A stretch of 64,000 bases of DNA from Helicobacter magdeburgensis (GTDB taxonomy: Bacteria > Campylobacterota > Campylobacteria > Campylobacterales > Helicobacteraceae): the NCBI RefSeq assembly GCF_000765825.2, contig NZ_JRPE02000002.1, forward strand, positions 124,001-188,000. Direction: 5' to 3'. Positions 60,544 to 64,000 of this stretch are shown piece by piece. A program made the position numbers and the translations under genes. Position 1 is the stretch's first letter, and each line of letters opens with the position of its first letter. A model generated the notes under the pieces. The model was not told the origin of the DNA, did no database searches, and was given only the letters and a program-made list of their open reading frames with translations.

Positions 60544-63357
60544 ATGACAAAGAAGATGCAAGAACACAAGCCCACGCTTTCACGCCGAGAGTTTATCAAA
60601 AGTGCGGCAGCAGCTTCAGCAGCAGCAAGTGTGGGGCTAAGTATCCCTAGTGCAATGAGTGCAGAAGCACAAAACGCACAAAAACTTTGGAAATGGGACA
60701 AAGCTGTGTGCAGATTCTGTGGGACAGGCTGTGGCATTATGGTCGCTACTCAAAAAGACACTAGCGGACAAGCTAAAATCGTGGCTGTTAAAGGCGACCC
60801 AGAAGCTCCGGTAAATAGAGGACTAAACTGCATTAAGGGCTATTTCTGTGCCAAAATTATGTATGGAGCAGATAGGCTTACAAAACCTCTTTTGCGTGTT
60901 AATAGCAATGGTGAGTTTGACAAAAAAGGCAAGTTTGCACCTGTGAGCTGGAAGCGTGCTTTTGATGAAATGGAAAAGCAGTTTAAAAAAGCTTACAACG
61001 AGCTTGGACCAATGGGTGTGGCAGTCTTTGGCTCTGGGCAATATACGATTCAAGAAGGCTATGCTGCGGTAAAACTTGTCAAAGGCGGCTTTAGAAGCAA
61101 TAATATTGACCCAAATGCACGACATTGTATGGCAAGTGCGGTTGTGGGCTTTATGGAAACTTTTGGGATTGATGAGCCTGCTGGTTGCTATGATGATATT
61201 GAGCTAACCGATACTATCGTTACTTGGGGGGCAAATATGGCGGAAATGCACCCTGTGCTTTGGAGTCGTGTGAGCGATAGAAAGCTAAGCAATAGCAATG
61301 TCAAGGTGATTAATCTCTCAACCTTTGCGAATAGAACTTCGGATTTAGCAGATATGGAAATCATCTTTAAGCCACATACAGATTTAGCGATTTGGAACTA
61401 CATCGCACGCGAGATTATTAATCGCAACGCCGTAGATTCTACATTTGTCAAAGAAAATTGCGTCTTTAGCACCGGCTTTGTCAATATCGGCTATGGTATG
61501 AGAAATAACCCAAATCACGCTAAGTTTAAAGCTGAAGAAAAAGACATTGTCGCTAAAGAAGTATCAAAAGTGGTGAGCGAAGAAGAAGGCGTTACCTTGC
61601 AATATCTTGGAATCAAAGCCGGAGATACAATGAAAATGGACAAGGCGGATGCAGCTGGAAACCACTGGGGCATTAGCTTTGAAGATTTCAAAAAAGGTTT
61701 AGAGCCTTATAGCCTTGATTTTGTAGCGAAACTCTCAAAAGGTAATCCTGATGAGGATATAGAATCTTATAAGAAAAAACTCCAAACCTTAGCGGATTAT
61801 TACATTGATAAAAATCGCAAGATTGTGAGCTTTTGGACAATGGGTATGAATCAGCACCAAAGAGGCACTTGGGTTAATGAACAAAGCTATATGGTGCATA
61901 TGCTTTTAGGCAAACAAGCCAAGCCCGGTAGTGGTGCTTTCTCACTCACAGGACAGCCAAGTGCGTGTGGCACAGCTCGTGAAGTTGGAACATTTACTCA
62001 TAGGCTTCCTGCGGATATGGTTGTTGCTAATCCAAAACATCGTGAAATCACCGAAAAAATTTGGAATCTCCCAAGCGGAACGCTTAATGGCAAGGTAGGC
62101 TCACCTTATCTTAAAATTATGCGGGATTTAGAAGATGGTAAGATTAAATGGGCGTGGGTGCAAGTAAATAATCCTTGGCAAAACACAGCCAATGCTAATC
62201 ACTGGATTGCCGCAGCTAGAGAGCTTGATAACTTTATTGTTGTGAGTGAATGCTATCCGGGCGTGAGTGCGAAGGTAGCCGATCTTATTTTGCCAACAGC
62301 AATGATTTATGAAAAATGGGGTGCTTATGGCAATGCAGAGAGACGCACACAGCACTGGAAACAGCAAGTTATAGCTCCGGGTGAGGCTATGCCTGATATT
62401 TGGCAAATGACGGAATTTGCTAAACGATTCACACTTGCTGAAGTATGGGGCAAAGAGTATGCTAACCTTGAGCTTAAGCCGGTTTTAGAATCTGCTAAAG
62501 CTATGGGGTATAAAGAGAGTGATACACTCTATGATGTGCTTTTTGCAAATAAAAATGCAAAGGGCTTTAGCATCAATGATCCTTTGCTTAAAAATGAGCT
62601 AAACACTGAAGTGTTTGGGGATAATCGTGCTATTAAAGATGGTAATGATGAAGACTTTAAGGGCTATGGATTTTTTATCCACAAATACCTTTGGGAAGAG
62701 TATCGCCAATTTGGCTTAGGACACGCTCACGATTTAGCTGATTTTGACACTTATCATCGTGTGAGAGGGTTGCGTTGGCCTGTTGTTAATGGCAAAGAAA
62801 CACAATGGAGGTTTAACGCTAAATACGACTTTTACGCTCAAAAGCTCGGCAATGGCAAGGCATTTGCATTCTATGGTAATAAAGACAAGAGTATGCCATC
62901 TGGCTCACTCAATGCCCCAAGCGATGCGAAAGTAAGTATTGATAATAAGGCAAAGATTTTCCTTCGCCCTTATATGGATCCTTGCGAAATGCCTGATAAA
63001 GATTATCCACTTTGGCTTTGCACCGGGCGTGTGCTAGAGCATTGGCATTCTGGCACGATGACTATGCGTGTGCCTGAACTCTATCGTGCTGTGCCTGAAG
63101 CACTTTGCTATATGCACCCAGATGATGCGGCTAAGCAAAATCTCGCACAAAATCAAATCGTATGGGTAGAATCTCGCCGTGGTAAAGTCAAGGCAAAACT
63201 TGACTTGCGCGGTAGGAATCGCCCTCCAAAGGGGCTTATCTATGTACCTTGGTTTGATGAAAATGTATTCATCAATAAAGTATGTCTTGACGCGACTTGC
63301 CCCATTTCAAAGCAAACAGACTTTAAAAAATGTGCGGTAAAAATTTATAAGGCATAA
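60544..63357 (+). CDS. napA: Periplasmic nitrate reductase, large subunit NapA
   Basis: NapA reduces nitrate to nitrite with a bis-MGD molybdenum centre. The 937-residue protein has a Tat signal ([10 protein letters not shown] at 14-15) and AxA cleavage near 38-40. A [4Fe-4S] cluster is coordinated by C56, C59, C63 and C96 ([10 protein letters not shown] and GLNCIKGYF), and the Mo ligand is probably C195 ([13 protein letters not shown]). The C-terminal domain includes [21 protein letters not shown] lies 6 bases upstream. It is the first gene of a nap operon that continues into napG. NapA needs the molybdopterin that MoeB would help to make. Confidence 0.97.
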   Translation: MTKKMQEHKPTLSRREFIKSAAAASAAASVGLSIPSAMSAEAQNAQKLWKWDKAVCRFCGTGCGIMVATQKDTSGQAKIVAVKGDPEAPVNRGLNCIKGYFCAKIMYGADRLTKPLLRVNSNGEFDKKGKFAPVSWKRAFDEMEKQFKKAYNELGPMGVAVFGSGQYTIQEGYAAVKLVKGGFRSNNIDPNARHCMASAVVGFMETFGIDEPAGCYDDIELTDTIVTWGANMAEMHPVLWSRVSDRKLSNSNVKVINLSTFANRTSDLADMEIIFKPHTDLAIWNYIAREIINRNAVDSTFVKENCVFSTGFVNIGYGMRNNPNHAKFKAEEKDIVAKEVSKVVSEEEGVTLQYLGIKAGDTMKMDKADAAGNHWGISFEDFKKGLEPYSLDFVAKLSKGNPDEDIESYKKKLQTLADYYIDKNRKIVSFWTMGMNQHQRGTWVNEQSYMVHMLLGKQAKPGSGAFSLTGQPSACGTAREVGTFTHRLPADMVVANPKHREITEKIWNLPSGTLNGKVGSPYLKIMRDLEDGKIKWAWVQVNNPWQNTANANHWIAAARELDNFIVVSECYPGVSAKVADLILPTAMIYEKWGAYGNAERRTQHWKQQVIAPGEAMPDIWQMTEFAKRFTLAEVWGKEYANLELKPVLESAKAMGYKESDTLYDVLFANKNAKGFSINDPLLKNELNTEVFGDNRAIKDGNDEDFKGYGFFIHKYLWEEYRQFGLGHAHDLADFDTYHRVRGLRWPVVNGKETQWRFNAKYDFYAQKLGNGKAFAFYGNKDKSMPSGSLNAPSDAKVSIDNKAKIFLRPYMDPCEMPDKDYPLWLCTGRVLEHWHSGTMTMRVPELYRAVPEALCYMHPDDAAKQNLAQNQIVWVESRRGKVKAKLDLRGRNRPPKGLIYVPWFDENVFINKVCLDATCPISKQTDFKKCAVKIYKA

Positions 63358-63366
63358 GGATTCTAA

Positions 63367-64000
63367 GTGAATACACAGCAACCAAGCAATCCCAAAAGGC
63401 GACAAGCCTTAATTAAAATAGGACAAAATGCAGGTTTTGCCCTATTTGGTGCGTTTGTATGGGGTGCGTATGTGAATGTCGCAAAAGCTGGTAATGGGAA
63501 TATTTTGCGTCCTCCGGGGGCAAGTAAAAATGATGCGGAGTTTATCGCAAGCTGTATTAAATGTGGGCTTTGTGTAGAAGCCTGTCCTTTTTATACGCTT
63601 AGACTTGCTACACCAAATGATGATACCACGCTTGGCACACCTTTTTTTCAACCACGAAAAGTGCCTTGCTATATGTGTAGAGATATTCCTTGCACGGAGG
63701 CTTGTCCCACTGATGCTTTGGACTTAAAGCGTTTATATCAGCCAAAAAAACAAGAAGCAAACGCTTTAGAATACAAAGAGCCTGATATTAATAATGCGAC
63801 AATGGGCGTAGCGATTGTAGATTCTAAACATTGCGTGGCGTATGCTGGGATTCAATGTGATGCGTGCTATCGTGCGTGTCCCTTGCTTGATAAGGCAATT
63901 AAGCTTGAATACAAACGCAATGAACGCACAGGCAAACACGGATTCTTACTTCCTGTGGTAGATAGTGATTACTGCACGGGCTGTGGAATGTGTGAAAAAG
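63367..64000 (+). CDS. napG: Ferredoxin-type protein NapG, partial at the right edge
   Basis: The first 211 codons of a NapG-type polyferredoxin, which with NapH transfers quinol electrons to NapA. The start is GTG 63367, with AAGGA about 8 bases upstream. The N-terminus has a Tat-like PKRRQALIKIGQN followed by a hydrophobic segment. Cysteine motifs appear in order: CIKCGLCVEACP, CYMCRDIPCTEACP, CDACYRACP and CTGCGMC, consistent with four [4Fe-4S] clusters. The gene runs past the window end. The napA-napG order is that of Campylobacterota. Confidence 0.95.
   Translation, partial: MNTQQPSNPKRRQALIKIGQNAGFALFGAFVWGAYVNVAKAGNGNILRPPGASKNDAEFIASCIKCGLCVEACPFYTLRLATPNDDTTLGTPFFQPRKVPCYMCRDIPCTEACPTDALDLKRLYQPKKQEANALEYKEPDINNATMGVAIVDSKHCVAYAGIQCDACYRACPLLDKAIKLEYKRNERTGKHGFLLPVVDSDYCTGCGMCEK

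Overview
The window is a chromosomal segment of a Helicobacter (Campylobacterota). Gene content and gene order match what I recall of Helicobacter pylori in several blocks: aroA-ispH-rpsA; flgI - rod-binding protein - flgS; nuoA-N followed by pflA, with two small genes in place of nuoE/nuoF; and coaX - lipoprotein - TPR protein - dut - greA. Periplasmic nitrate reductase (nap) and cytochrome c nitrite reductase (nrfHA), which H. pylori lacks, point to an enterohepatic-type species. The species itself cannot be named from sequence reading alone.

Layout. 1-8024 (minus strand): rpsA, ispH, aroA, L-serine dehydratase, and a flagellar block. 8156-15120: tRNA-Pro, metK, a PDC-sensor membrane protein, der, a secreted protein, prs and a TauE/SafE-like membrane protein. 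15315-29252: a complete 14-gene complex I operon without NADH-binding subunits, followed by the flagellar motor gene pflA and a MoeB/ThiF-like gene. 32490-34138 (minus): ribBA and dps. 34380-34736: three tRNAs (Gln, fMet, Arg). 34829-45239: a surface-glycan locus in which every one of ten consecutive genes carries a long G or C homopolymer inside its reading frame. 45232-50343: pgeF-like gene, nrfHA, a conserved hypothetical, dgkA and a small membrane protein. 50431-54614: a TraF/OMP-like protein, two Sel1-repeat proteins and a hairpin-rich repeat island. 54633-60290: hisG, coaX, lipoproteins, dut, greA and a HAD phosphatase. 60544-64000: napA and the start of napG.

How parts work together. 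Nap and Nrf form a nitrate-to-ammonium respiratory chain. Both operons are preceded by a CRP/FNR-type dyad placed about 30 bp upstream of a plausible -10 box, which suggests shared control. Complex I feeds the quinone pool, probably from flavodoxin or another non-NADH donor.

The most striking system is the glycan locus. It has two glycosyltransferases, six class I methyltransferases, one FkbM-like protein and one NodB-type deacetylase. Eleven homopolymer tracts of 9-14 bases lie within about 8.8 kb. At the tract lengths seen here, three genes are frame-shifted OFF (FkbM-like, deacetylase, last methyltransferase). Two others appear to be in a frame that swaps or shortens their C-terminus: a 1-base change would extend each one exactly to the start of the next gene. 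One glycosyltransferase carries a tandem copy of its C-terminal domain, each copy ending in its own G tract, so slippage could toggle one- and two-domain enzymes. Four long perfect or near-perfect inverted repeats also sit inside the two glycosyltransferase coding regions. Outside this locus, the heptamer AGAATCT/AGATTCT is strongly over-represented.
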